Below the pieces are notes generated by a model. It worked only from the letters and a program-made list of their open reading frames with translations, did no database searches and was not told the origin of the DNA. A stretch of 64,000 nucleotides of DNA from an uncultured Oscillospiraceae bacterium. Its GTDB lineage: Bacteria > Bacillota > Clostridia > Oscillospirales > Oscillospiraceae. Numbering within the stretch: the stretch's first letter is position 1; each line of letters begins with the position of its first letter. The stretch is taken from positions 1-64,000 of the forward strand of contig CAKTOX010000008.1 in NCBI GenBank assembly GCA_934590355.1, given 5' to 3'. A program made the translations under genes and the position numbers. Of the stretch, positions 1 to 7,371 are shown in pieces.

Positions 1-70
1 AGCCCCTTTGGGGCTGCCAGTATCATGCCCTTATAGGGCTTATGCAAACCTCCGGCTTAGCCGGAGGTTT
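1..70. terminator. Three consecutive hairpins at the 3' end of mtnN
   Basis: Hairpins lie at 1-15 (6 bp stem, TTT loop), 27-39 (5 bp stem) and 46-70 (perfect 11 bp stem, loop 57-59). The loop of the third is exactly the TAA stop codon of the minus-strand nucleosidase gene. T tracts are short (3-4 T), so termination is likely but not strongly marked. Confidence 0.6.
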
Positions 71-722
71 TGATTTCGAGAACGGCGCACACTCCGTCAA
101 AGGCCTTTTGCGCGGCAAACTCAACATTTTTCTCAAAGCTGCCGAGTCCTGCCTCGTCCTCGGTATCGGATATTGCGCGCACGCAGTTAAACGGCGCACC
201 CAGCAAAAAGCAGGCGTGGGCGGCAGCGGCACTCTCCATGTCGCAGCACAGTGGGTCAAAGCGCTCAATAATGCTCTCGCGCCCGTCGTCGGCAATGAAC
301 ACGTCGCCCGTGACCGCCCTGCCGCACTTCATTCCGGAGCTGCGTCCGAGCTCGACGACATCGGGCGAGCATTTGAAATCGGGGTCTATGTCATTCGGAT
401 GATATTGCGTGATAAGCTCGGGGAGCAGGTCGTGGTAAACGCAGTCGGTTACCATGATGCACTGACCTATGTGCAGTCCCTTTGCGATAGCGCCCGCAGC
501 GCCGGACATGATGACGCGAGCGCAGCCGAGCTCACGCACGAGCGCTGCCGCTCCCATGGCGGCGTTGACCTTGCCCAGCCCGCAGAACAGCGCGCATATT
601 TCCTTGCCGCGGAGCCTGCCCTCAACGTATTTCGCACCGCAAACGGATCTAATTTCACCGCCCAGCGCCGCTTTATACGGCTCAAACTCCGGTGCGCAGG
701 CGCATAAAATTCCGATTTTCAT
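57..722 (-). CDS. mtnN: 5'-methylthioadenosine/S-adenosylhomocysteine nucleosidase
   Basis: This cytosolic enzyme hydrolyses MTA and SAH to adenine plus the thioribose product, clearing inhibitory by-products of SAM use. The protein (221 aa) has the phosphorylase/nucleosidase fold signatures: N-terminal MKIGILCA, a MSGAAGAI glycine turn, the MESAAAAH substrate-binding segment and RAISD with the catalytic Asp. I chose the ATG at 722 rather than the one at 737: a GGAGG lies about 5 bases ahead and the start overlaps the stop of the upstream gene by ATGA. It is the last gene of a three-gene minus-strand operon. Residues between the family motifs are divergent from textbook Pfs, so a related purine nucleosidase cannot be excluded. 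Confidence 0.85.
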   Translation of the reverse strand: MKIGILCACAPEFEPYKAALGGEIRSVCGAKYVEGRLRGKEICALFCGLGKVNAAMGAAALVRELGCARVIMSGAAGAIAKGLHIGQCIMVTDCVYHDLLPELITQYHPNDIDPDFKCSPDVVELGRSSGMKCGRAVTGDVFIADDGRESIIERFDPLCCDMESAAAAHACFLLGAPFNCVRAISDTEDEAGLGSFEKNVEFAAQKAFDGVCAVLEIKTSG

Positions 723-1276
723 CACTCCACCTCCCACGGAAGCTCAACGACAGAATATTCGTGCCCGACCTCGGGGAGGAACTTTTCGAGAATATCCGAG
801 GTTTTTATTTTGAGCGTGGAGGTGTTTATGCACGGATGGCAGCCTATGAACTCGTCCTTCAAAAGGTCGGAGTCAATGACAAGGTGCACTTTGCCGCCGT
901 CGTTCATAAGCCCGAGCACGCTCACGGAGCCGGGGGTTATGTCCAGAAGCTCCTGCATATGCTCGCTCGATGCAAACGAAAGACGCGCCGTGCCGATCTG
1001 CTTTGACAGCAGCTTGGTCTTAAACGGCTTGTCACCCGGCATGAGCAGCAGGTAAAACTCGGTCTGCTGGCGGTTTGTCAGGAAAAGATTTTTGCATATC
1101 TTCGCGCCGAGCGTGGATTCGATCTCGTGGCAGACCTCGATCGTGTCCGCGTGCTCGTGGTCTGCTCCGGCGTATTCAACGCCGAGCCTGTCAAGCATAT
1201 CATAGCATTTTTGCTCCTTGGGGAGTCTTTTGCCTGCGTCGGAGGGCCTGCCGACGCGCAGTGATCCGATGTTCAT
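722..1276 (-). CDS. proX: Prolyl-tRNA editing deacylase (YbaK/ProX-PrdX family)
   Basis: The product (184 aa) belongs to the free-standing YbaK/ProX family, which hydrolyses mischarged aminoacyl-tRNA (typically Ala-tRNAPro) in the cytosol. Seen in the sequence: the N-terminal LxxLGVEY segment, CKNLFLTN, the DKPFKTKLLSKQIG lysine-containing stretch and the GSVSVLGLMND core that shape the editing pocket. The ATG at 1276 follows a GAGGT sited inside the end of the CoA-transferase gene, so the two are probably translationally coupled. In clostridia close relatives (PrdX) sit with proline reductase genes; no such genes are here, so a general editing role is more likely. Confidence 0.88.
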   Translation of the reverse strand: MNIGSLRVGRPSDAGKRLPKEQKCYDMLDRLGVEYAGADHEHADTIEVCHEIESTLGAKICKNLFLTNRQQTEFYLLLMPGDKPFKTKLLSKQIGTARLSFASSEHMQELLDITPGSVSVLGLMNDGGKVHLVIDSDLLKDEFIGCHPCINTSTLKIKTSDILEKFLPEVGHEYSVVELPWEVE

Positions 1277-1282
1277 AGCATT

Positions 1283-2620
1283 TTACCTCTTGTTTGACGG
1301 CAGCCAGATTCTGCTTTTCTCGGCCGCTTTAATTAAATCATCCCGAAAATCGGGGTGAGCGATGCTTATCAGTGCGTCTGCGCGCTCCCAGGTTGTGAGA
1401 CCGGCGAGGCACACAACGCCGTATTCCGTGGCGACGTAGTGGGCGAGCGAGCGCGGCGTGGTGATGATGTCGCCGCCCGTGAACGAGGGAACGATGCGGC
1501 TGTGCATAACGCCGTTTTTGTCCGTGTGGGTGCTGCTCATGCATATAAAAGACTTGCCGCCCTTGGACATCATTGCACCGCTTACGAAATCAAGCTGACC
1601 GCCCGTGCCGCTTATCTGCCTTGTGCCTGAGCTCTCTGAGCTTATCTGACCGTAGAGGTCTGCGGATATGCAGGCGTTAATGGAGATCATGTTGTCGTTC
1701 TGCGCAATAACGTATGGGTCGTTAACGTATGAAATCGGGCAGCCGATATAATCCGGATTGTCGTCGAGCCAGTCGTAGAACTCCCTTGTGCCTATCGCTA
1801 CGCCAAGCACACCCTTGCCGGGGTGAAGCGTTTTTTTCGCATTAGTGAGCTTTCCGGCCTTGAACATGGCAAGATATCCATTAGAGCACAGCTCCGTGTG
1901 CATACCAAGGTCCTTGAGGTCGCTGTCGGCGATGAGCTTTCCGAGCGCGTTCGGCATACCGCCTATGCCGAGCTGAATACACGAGCCGTCTTTGATATAC
2001 GGCAGCAGAAGCTGAGCCATCTTCGTGTCCGCCTCGCTCGGAGGAGCACTTGCCATTTCCGGCAGAGGAGGGTCGCCGCTTTGAACGATGAAGTCCACCT
2101 CGGAAATGTGTATCTTGTTCCCAAAGCCTCCGCCTATGCGCGGAACATTGCGGTTTACCTCGACTATGACGATGCGCGAGTTGTCTGCAATGCTTTTTGA
2201 CACGCCGAGCGAGGAGCCAAAGAAAAAATATCCCTCATCGTCCATGTCCGAGACTGTCACCATGCATACGTCGGAGGTGAGATAATTTTCATAATACCAC
2301 GCGAGATTTCTGAAAGCCATGGGCTCATAAAATGCCCGACCCGCGTCGCATAATGTGCGCTCGTATTTTGAGCAGTGCCATGAATTGTACACGAAGTGCT
2401 CCATGTCGGGGTCACATTCGATAATCTGCATCGGCCCGGAAATAAGATTGCCGCGCACCTTGACGCAATTAAGCTCATCGCGTCTGGCTGCAAGCGCCGC
2501 GTCGCAGCGGACAGGGAAGCCGCAATTTGTCGTATATTCGATCCAGTCGCCGCTTTCGACACATTTAACGGCGTCCTCGGCGCTTCTGAGCTTGGAGTTA
2601 TATTCGTTCAAAAAGCCCAT
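1283..2620 (-). CDS. Butyryl-CoA:acetate CoA-transferase-like (acetyl-CoA hydrolase/transferase family)
   Basis: Family I CoA-transferase of 445 aa, close in pattern to the butyryl-CoA:acetate and 4-hydroxybutyrate CoA-transferases of butyrate-forming Firmicutes. Recognisable blocks are the SDVCMVTV...DDEGYFFFG region, QLGIGGMPNALG (CoA-binding loop), MHTELC carrying the expected catalytic Glu, ISGTGGQLDFVSGA and the C-terminal ISIAHPDFRDDL. The likely reaction moves CoA from butyryl-CoA to acetate, giving butyrate and acetyl-CoA. The start is ATG 2620, six bases after a GGAGG; the GTG at 2623 lies too close to it. It is the first gene of the minus-strand operon and has its own promoter. Acyl specificity cannot be read from sequence alone. 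Confidence 0.85.
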   Translation of the reverse strand: MGFLNEYNSKLRSAEDAVKCVESGDWIEYTTNCGFPVRCDAALAARRDELNCVKVRGNLISGPMQIIECDPDMEHFVYNSWHCSKYERTLCDAGRAFYEPMAFRNLAWYYENYLTSDVCMVTVSDMDDEGYFFFGSSLGVSKSIADNSRIVIVEVNRNVPRIGGGFGNKIHISEVDFIVQSGDPPLPEMASAPPSEADTKMAQLLLPYIKDGSCIQLGIGGMPNALGKLIADSDLKDLGMHTELCSNGYLAMFKAGKLTNAKKTLHPGKGVLGVAIGTREFYDWLDDNPDYIGCPISYVNDPYVIAQNDNMISINACISADLYGQISSESSGTRQISGTGGQLDFVSGAMMSKGGKSFICMSSTHTDKNGVMHSRIVPSFTGGDIITTPRSLAHYVATEYGVVCLAGLTTWERADALISIAHPDFRDDLIKAAEKSRIWLPSNKR

Positions 2621-2658
2621 CACAAACCTCCGGTTTTGAATTTTGTCTTAACTTTTAT

Positions 2659-2687
2659 ATTATCGCATATTTTGCGCCTCCGCGCAA
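2659..2687 (-). promoter_or_regulatory. Sigma-A promoter of the CoA-transferase operon
   Basis: Minus strand: -35 TTGCGC (2682-2687), 17 bp spacer, -10 GATAAT (2659-2664). Arranged back to back with the promoter of the glycosylase gene. Confidence 0.6.
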
Positions 2688-2688
2688 C

Positions 2689-2717
2689 TTGTAAAAATTC
2701 TTGCGCGGGTATATAAT
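2689..2717 (+). promoter_or_regulatory. Sigma-A promoter of the ogg operon
   Basis: -35 TTGTAA (2689-2694), 17 bp, -10 TATAAT (2712-2717), about 35 bases before the ATG at 2752. Confidence 0.7.
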
Positions 2718-2751
2718 TATTTCCGATTTTCGTGTTTTTTTGAGGTATGTA

Positions 2752-3555
2752 ATGAAGCTTTGCAGTGAAAAAGAACTCAATATTGTCAAAACATTTGAAT
2801 GCGGACAGTGCTTCCGCTGGAATGAGGGAGCGGACGGCGTATACCGCGGTGTAGCGGAGGGCTATTATGCCGAGGTCTCGGTAAGGGACGGCGAAGTTTA
2901 TATAACGTCGTCGGCACCCGATGAGCTTTGGTATCACTATTTTGATTTGGACACGGATTATGCTGCCGTAAGCCGCGCGTTTCATGGGGATTACCTTGAA
3001 AAATGCACAGAATACGGCTATGGGATACGCATTTTGCGGCAGGACGGATGGGAAGCGCTGTGCTCTTTTATAATCTCGCAGTGCAATAACATAAGCCGCA
3101 TAAAGGGCATCGTTGAGCGTCTTTGCGAAGCCTTCGGAGATGAAATTCAGACTCCCTCTGGCGTGTGCTACGCCTTTCCGAGCGCAAGCCGCCTTGCCGA
3201 GCTTGAGCCGGAGGACTTGTCCTGTATTCGTGCAGGCTACAGGGCAGAATACATCATCGCCGCCGCGCGCGCCGTGGTGAGCGGGGAAATCAACCTTGAC
3301 GAGCTTCGCCGCTGCGATTACAAAAGCGCGATAAAAGCTCTGCGCAGTATTCGCGGAGTAGGGGAAAAGGTCGCAAATTGCGTTGTGCTCTTCGGCTTGT
3401 GGCACATGGAGGCGTTTCCCGTTGACGTTTGGATGAAGCGGGCCTTAAAGGATAACTTTCCGCCCGATTTTAAGCCGGAGAGCCTCGGAGAATACGCGGG
3501 GCTTGCCCAGCAGTACATATTCTACTACGCACGAAGCACAGGGAGAGAAAAATGA
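2752..3555 (+). CDS. ogg: 8-oxoguanine DNA glycosylase/AP lyase, Ogg1 type
   Basis: Base-excision repair enzyme removing oxidised purines. The 267 aa protein has an Ogg N-terminal domain (ECGQCFRW) and a helix-hairpin-helix with the Gly/Val-rich IRGVGEKVANC motif. Catalytic Lys is K206 and the conserved Asp is D225 in FPVDVW; the 19-residue separation matches the family (K249/D268 in human OGG1). The start is ATG 2752, preceded by GAGG and a good promoter; a TTG further upstream at 2701 would put the promoter inside the gene and was not used. The stop overlaps the next gene by ATGA. Confidence 0.9.
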   Translation: MKLCSEKELNIVKTFECGQCFRWNEGADGVYRGVAEGYYAEVSVRDGEVYITSSAPDELWYHYFDLDTDYAAVSRAFHGDYLEKCTEYGYGIRILRQDGWEALCSFIISQCNNISRIKGIVERLCEAFGDEIQTPSGVCYAFPSASRLAELEPEDLSCIRAGYRAEYIIAAARAVVSGEINLDELRRCDYKSAIKALRSIRGVGEKVANCVVLFGLWHMEAFPVDVWMKRALKDNFPPDFKPESLGEYAGLAQQYIFYYARSTGREK

Positions 3556-4367
3556 AATATAAGCTTCTTGCCGCCGATATGGATTCGACGGCGCTCAATT
3601 CGAAAAAAGAACTCACGCCCCGCACGGCCGCCGCGATGGAAAAGGCGATAGAGCAGGGGAAGACCGTAGTATTTTCAACAGGTCGCAGCATAAGCCTCGT
3701 GAAGCCCTATATTGATCAGGTGCGCGGTATGCGCTATGCCGTCACGGGCTCCGGCGCGTCCGTTATCGACACTCTCACCGGTGAAAAGCTTCTGTATGAA
3801 ACCATGGACCCCGAAACGGTCAAGTACATTGCCGCGCGCGCCGCGGGCTACGTCATGCCAATCATCTTCATTGAGGACAAGACCTACAGCAGCTCATGGT
3901 GCGTCGATAACTGCGCAGATTTCGGTCTGAGCGCCTATGAGCCGATCTACCGCAAGGGGATGACCCTCGTAGACGATGCCTTCGGATTTTTCATGGACGA
4001 TCCCAAGCGCGTGGAAAAGCTCAATCTCTTTTTCGCCGCCGACGGCGAGGCCGACGCCGTGTATGAGCAGATAAAAGCTCTGCCCGTGCGCTTTACGAGC
4101 AAAACGGAGCGCTCGCTTGAAATTAACGCAACAGGCGTTAGCAAGGCAAGGGGGCTCAAGGCTCTGTGCGCAAGGCTCGGCATAGATATGTCCGAGTGCA
4201 TTGCGATAGGTGATGCGCAAAACGACGAGGAAATGCTTGCCGCCGCAGGCTTAAAGGCGGCAATGGCAAACGGCAGCGCGCGGGTAAAGGCCATGGCGGA
4301 CGTTATCGCGCCCGATTGCGACAGTGACGGAGTCGCGGCTATAATTGAACAATATTTGCTTGATTAG
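3552..4367 (+). CDS. Cof-type HAD-IIB phosphatase
   Basis: HAD hydrolase of 271 aa with all four motifs: DMDST (motif I nucleophile/acid Asp pair), STGR (motif II), a conserved Lys in the GVSKARG segment (motif III) and GDAQNDEEM (motif IV, Mg-binding). A C2B cap lies between motifs II and III. Such enzymes dephosphorylate sugar phosphates, FMN or similar metabolites in the cytosol, but the substrate cannot be predicted from sequence. It starts within the stop of ogg (ATGA), so it is the second gene of that operon. The promoter of the next gene overlaps its stop codon. Confidence 0.88.
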   Translation: MKYKLLAADMDSTALNSKKELTPRTAAAMEKAIEQGKTVVFSTGRSISLVKPYIDQVRGMRYAVTGSGASVIDTLTGEKLLYETMDPETVKYIAARAAGYVMPIIFIEDKTYSSSWCVDNCADFGLSAYEPIYRKGMTLVDDAFGFFMDDPKRVEKLNLFFAADGEADAVYEQIKALPVRFTSKTERSLEINATGVSKARGLKALCARLGIDMSECIAIGDAQNDEEMLAAAGLKAAMANGSARVKAMADVIAPDCDSDGVAAIIEQYLLD

Positions 4368-4388
4368 CTAAAAACATTATAGTATAAT
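4360..4388 (+). promoter_or_regulatory. Sigma-A promoter of the sirtuin operon
   Basis: -35 TTGATT (4360-4365) overlapping the HAD gene's stop, 17 bp, -10 TATAAT (4383-4388). Confidence 0.7.
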
Positions 4389-4410
4389 AAATCAATTAGG
4401 AGTGATCGCT

Positions 4411-5127
4411 ATGGATGAGAAAATATTAAAGCTCAAGCAGTGGATAGACAGCAGCGGCAACGTCGTGTTTTTCGGCGGAGCGGGCGTCTCCACGGAGAGC
4501 GGTATACCCGATTTTCGCAGCGTTGACGGCCTGTACAACCAGAAATGGAAGTACCCGCCCGAGACGATACTCAGCCACTCCTTTTTTGTGCGCTATCCCG
4601 AGGAGTACTACCGCTTCCACAGGGAAAAGCTCGTCATCGACGGAGCAAAGCCCAATGCCGCGCATTTAAAGCTTGCAGAGCTTGAGGCGCAGGGCAAGCT
4701 GCGTGCCGTCATCACGCAGAATATCGACGGACTGCATCAGGCGGCGGGAAGCAAAAAGGTTTTGGAGCTGCACGGCAGCATACTGCGCAGCTATTGCAGC
4801 GTCTGCGGAAGGCCATATCCCGCGGATAAGATGAACCACGGCGTCGGTGTTCCGCACTGCACCTGCGGCGGAATTATAAGACCCGACATCGTCCTGTACG
4901 AGGAGCCTCTTGACGAGGCCGTGCTTGAGGAGTCCGTGCGCCTTATCTCCGAGGCCGAGGTCCTCATTATCGGAGGTACGAGCCTCAACGTCTACCCCGC
5001 GGCTGGACTTATAAATTATTACCGCGGAAATAAGCTCGCTCTCGTTAATCTGAGCAGCACGCCTTACGACAGCGAGGCGGATCTTGTTATCAATGAAAAA
5101 ATCGGAAAGGTGTTTAGTCAGCTTTGA
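4411..5127 (+). CDS. cobB: NAD-dependent protein deacylase, sirtuin (Sir2/CobB)
   Basis: Removes acyl groups from protein lysines using NAD. The 238 aa protein has the NAD-binding GGAGVSTESGIPDFR segment, TQNIDGLHQ, the catalytic His (H121 in LELHGS), four zinc cysteines (C129, C132, C150, C152; the second pair is CxC rather than the usual CxxC) and GTSLNVYPA. The start is ATG 4411, eight bases after TTAGGAG; the in-frame GTG at 4402 lies inside that ribosome site. It leads an operon running through tagA, tmk and the folate gene. Whether it deacetylates or desuccinylates is not evident. Confidence 0.9.
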   Translation: MDEKILKLKQWIDSSGNVVFFGGAGVSTESGIPDFRSVDGLYNQKWKYPPETILSHSFFVRYPEEYYRFHREKLVIDGAKPNAAHLKLAELEAQGKLRAVITQNIDGLHQAAGSKKVLELHGSILRSYCSVCGRPYPADKMNHGVGVPHCTCGGIIRPDIVLYEEPLDEAVLEESVRLISEAEVLIIGGTSLNVYPAAGLINYYRGNKLALVNLSSTPYDSEADLVINEKIGKVFSQL

Positions 5128-5864
5128 GCAGAATAGATGTAATGGGCGTCGGCTTTGACGACCTAACGCGCGACGGCGCCGTAGCGCTGTGCAAAAATCT
5201 CATCGAGGAGCACCGCAGCGCATATATGGTGACCCCGAATCCAGAGATAGTCATGGCGTCGTGGGACGATCCCGCGCTTCGTAAGGCCATTTCCAATGCC
5301 GACCTCGTCATACCCGACGGCATAGGCGTCGTCAAGGCAGCCAAAATTCTCGGCACTCCGCTCAAGGAGCGCCTGCCGGGTATAGAGATAGGCGAGGCAA
5401 TACTCCAATACGCTGCCCAAAGCGGCAAAAAAGTGTTCCTTCTCGGCGCAAAGCCCGGAGTCGCAGAGCTTGCCGCCGAAAAAATGCGCGAAATGTTCCC
5501 CGGCATTGATATATGCGGCGTCAATGACGGATATTTTAAGGATGATGCCGCCGTTATCGAAAAGATAAATGCCGCAAAGCCCGATTTTCTCATGGTCTGC
5601 CTCGGTTTCCCGAAGCAGGAGCTGTGGATGGCACAGAATGCATCGAAGCTCGACGTCGGCCTCATGGCAGGTCTCGGCGGCTCGCTTGACGTGTTCGCGG
5701 GAACGGTACTGCGTGCACCCGAAAAGTGGCAGAGGATGAATGCCGAATGGCTGTACCGCTGCATAAAGGAGCCGTGGCGCTTCAAGCGCATCGCGCGTCT
5801 GCCGCTGTTCATTTTGAAGGCGATAGCAAAAAGAATAAGGAAGTTTTTCAATGGAAAAGGGTAA
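5124..5864 (+). CDS. tagA: WecG/TagA/CpsF-family glycosyltransferase (GT26)
   Basis: Membrane-associated glycosyltransferase of 246 aa that adds the second sugar (commonly N-acetylmannosamine) to undecaprenyl-PP-GlcNAc, priming secondary cell-wall polymer or teichoic acid synthesis. Family marks: MGVGFDDLT near the N-terminus, TPNPEIVM, PDGIGVV, FLLGAKPGVAE, LMVCLGFPKQELWM and the C-terminal AEWLYRCIKEPWR. The likely start is TTG 5124, overlapping the sirtuin stop (TTGA) with AAAGGTG upstream; ATG 5142 would clip the N-terminal strand. Two SLH-domain proteins in the window would need such a wall polymer as an anchor, which fits this role but is an inference. Confidence 0.88.
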   Translation: MSRIDVMGVGFDDLTRDGAVALCKNLIEEHRSAYMVTPNPEIVMASWDDPALRKAISNADLVIPDGIGVVKAAKILGTPLKERLPGIEIGEAILQYAAQSGKKVFLLGAKPGVAELAAEKMREMFPGIDICGVNDGYFKDDAAVIEKINAAKPDFLMVCLGFPKQELWMAQNASKLDVGLMAGLGGSLDVFAGTVLRAPEKWQRMNAEWLYRCIKEPWRFKRIARLPLFILKAIAKRIRKFFNGKG

Positions 5865-6519
5865 GCTCATCGTGTTCGAGGGCATCGACGGAAGCGGCAA
5901 ATCCGCGCAGTATAGGCGCGTTTGCTCCCGCCTTGAGTCCGAGGGCATTGATTATAATCACATAGTTTTTCCGCGCTACGATAATGACAGCAGCGCGCTC
6001 ATAAGAATGTATCTCGGCGGCGAGTTCGGTTCAAGCCCGTCCGACGTTAACGCATACGCGGCCTCGACATTTTACGCGGTCGACCGTTTCGCGGCATACC
6101 GCACCGATTGGGGCAGGATATATAATTCCGGCGGCTTCATTCTTTCCGACCGATACACGACCTCAAACGCCGTGCATCAGGGAGCCAAGCTCCCCGACAG
6201 CGAGCTCGGCGGATTTTTCGATTGGCTCTATGATTTTGAGTACGTAAAGCTCGGACTGCCGCGTCCCGACCTCGTTATTTACCTTGACGTCGATGTGGAA
6301 ACGTCCTTAAAGCGCATGAAGCACCGCCAGGAAAAGACGAATACCACCGCCGACATCCACGAAAAGGACGTCGCATATCTTGAAAACTGTCTGCGCGTAG
6401 CCGATAAGGCCGCCGATTTCTACGGTTGGACGAGAATTCCGTTTAAAAAGGACGGCGTTGAGCGTGAGCTCGTCGAAAAGCACGAGCAGATATATTCAAT
6501 AATTAAAAATGCTCTGTGA
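5851..6519 (+). CDS. tmk: Thymidylate kinase
   Basis: Phosphorylates dTMP to dTDP with ATP. The 222 aa protein has the P-loop GIDGSGKS, the DRY box (SDRYTTSNAVHQG), a YLDVDVETSLKRM strand/helix and a LID-like RQEKT segment. It starts 14 bases inside tagA after an AAGGAAG, so it is translationally coupled. In many Firmicutes tmk sits near holB; here the neighbours are folate and wall genes. It resembles the subgroup with a slightly longer LID seen in clostridia. Confidence 0.92.
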   Translation: MEKGKLIVFEGIDGSGKSAQYRRVCSRLESEGIDYNHIVFPRYDNDSSALIRMYLGGEFGSSPSDVNAYAASTFYAVDRFAAYRTDWGRIYNSGGFILSDRYTTSNAVHQGAKLPDSELGGFFDWLYDFEYVKLGLPRPDLVIYLDVDVETSLKRMKHRQEKTNTTADIHEKDVAYLENCLRVADKAADFYGWTRIPFKKDGVERELVEKHEQIYSIIKNAL

Positions 6520-7045
6520 TAAGGCGTCTTTACGCGATAGAAAGCGCCGCGAGCTTGCCGATTTGACGGAGGAATATATTAAGCTGAGCGATGCGACCAT
6601 ATTCGCTAAGCTCACTGCTCTGCCGCAAGTTAAAAGCGCGCGAACCGTATTTTTATATTACGGCGTCGGGCGCGAGGTGAGTACCGTGAGGCTCATTGAA
6701 GCGCTTTTGCGTGAGCGCCGCCGCGTCGCTCTGCCAAAATGCTCTGTCGGCGGGAAAATGAGCTTTCATCTGATGGAAAGCCTCTCCGAGCTGCACCCCG
6801 GACGCTTCGGCATACCCGAGCCGAACGGGGAAGAGGTATGCCCAAGCGCGGACGATGTTATGATCGTTCCGGCGCTGTGCTGTGATGCGCACGGCAGCCG
6901 ACTCGGCCACGGCGGCGGGTATTATGACCGTTATCTTGCCGAAACGAACGTATTCACGGTCTGCCCCTGCCGCACGGCGCTGCTTGAAAGCGCTCTCCCT
7001 ACGGAGGCGACCGACGTTCCCGTTGATTTAGTCATCACGGACTGA
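6509..7045 (+). CDS. 5-formyltetrahydrofolate cyclo-ligase
   Basis: Converts 5-formyl-THF to 5,10-methenyl-THF with ATP, returning stored folate to one-carbon metabolism. The 178 aa protein has the family signature RLGHGGGYYDRYL near residue 133, an N-terminal basic helix (LRDRKRREL) and VALPKC. It overlaps tmk by 11 bases and has no clear ribosome site of its own, so translation probably depends on tmk. Supplying folate beside thymidylate kinase makes functional sense for dTMP synthesis. The gene ends exactly where the A tract of the opposing terminator begins. Confidence 0.9.
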   Translation: MLCDKASLRDRKRRELADLTEEYIKLSDATIFAKLTALPQVKSARTVFLYYGVGREVSTVRLIEALLRERRRVALPKCSVGGKMSFHLMESLSELHPGRFGIPEPNGEEVCPSADDVMIVPALCCDAHGSRLGHGGGYYDRYLAETNVFTVCPCRTALLESALPTEATDVPVDLVITD

Positions 7046-7067
7046 AAAAAGGAGCTCCCGCAGGAGC
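7045..7067 (-). terminator. Terminator of the small Gly/Cys-rich gene
   Basis: On the minus strand a 5 bp GCTCC/GGAGC stem (7054-7058 with 7063-7067) is followed by TCC and six T (A tract 7045-7050 on the plus strand). Confidence 0.6.
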
Positions 7068-7079
7068 CCCTATGCCGCC

Positions 7080-7217
7080 TCAGCAGCCGCAGCCGCAATC
7101 GTTTCCGCTGCCGCAGCCGCAATTGCCGCCACAGCCGCAGTTGTTGCCGCAGCCGCAGAAGATGATAATGAGAATGAGAATTATCCAGATGCAGCTGTTA
7201 TTGTTGTTGCAGAACAT
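7080..7217 (-). CDS. 45-residue Gly/Cys-rich small membrane peptide
   Basis: A short gene opposite the end of the folate operon. It encodes an N-terminal head (MFCNNNNSC), a hydrophobic Ile/Leu segment of about 11 residues (10-20) able to cross or enter the membrane, and a tail of repeated CGC units separated by Gly/Asn, with 11 Cys in 45 residues. The ATG at 7217 has AAAGG eight bases upstream (GGGGAAAGG), and a terminator follows the TGA. I do not recognise a named family. The shape resembles small sporulation/coat-type or metal-binding peptides of Firmicutes, but no function is established. The low complexity could be fortuitous, yet ribosome site, TM segment and terminator together favour a real gene. 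Confidence 0.7.
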   Translation of the reverse strand: MFCNNNNSCIWIILILIIIFCGCGNNCGCGGNCGCGSGNDCGCGC

Positions 7218-7318
7218 ATATATGACCTTTCCCCGCGCTTGAGATTACGCAGTACGGTCCTGCGCGGCGGACACACGACACGCAATTATCTTTTGACGGC
7301 GCAGCGCCGCTGCGTCTG

Positions 7319-7327
7319 TGATATACT
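7319..7327 (+). promoter_or_regulatory. Extended -10 element before mltG
   Basis: TGA-TATACT (extended -10, 7319-7327). A TTGACG at 7293 is 23 bp away, too far for a normal -35. Confidence 0.4.
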
Positions 7328-7371
7328 ATGCCGCTAAGGCAAATCAGGTTACAACGGCAAAGGAGTTATCT

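Noticed and set aside
2620..3405. Minus-strand frame overlapping ogg
   Set aside because: Ogg is supported by catalytic residues; the antisense product has no motifs and starts inside ogg.
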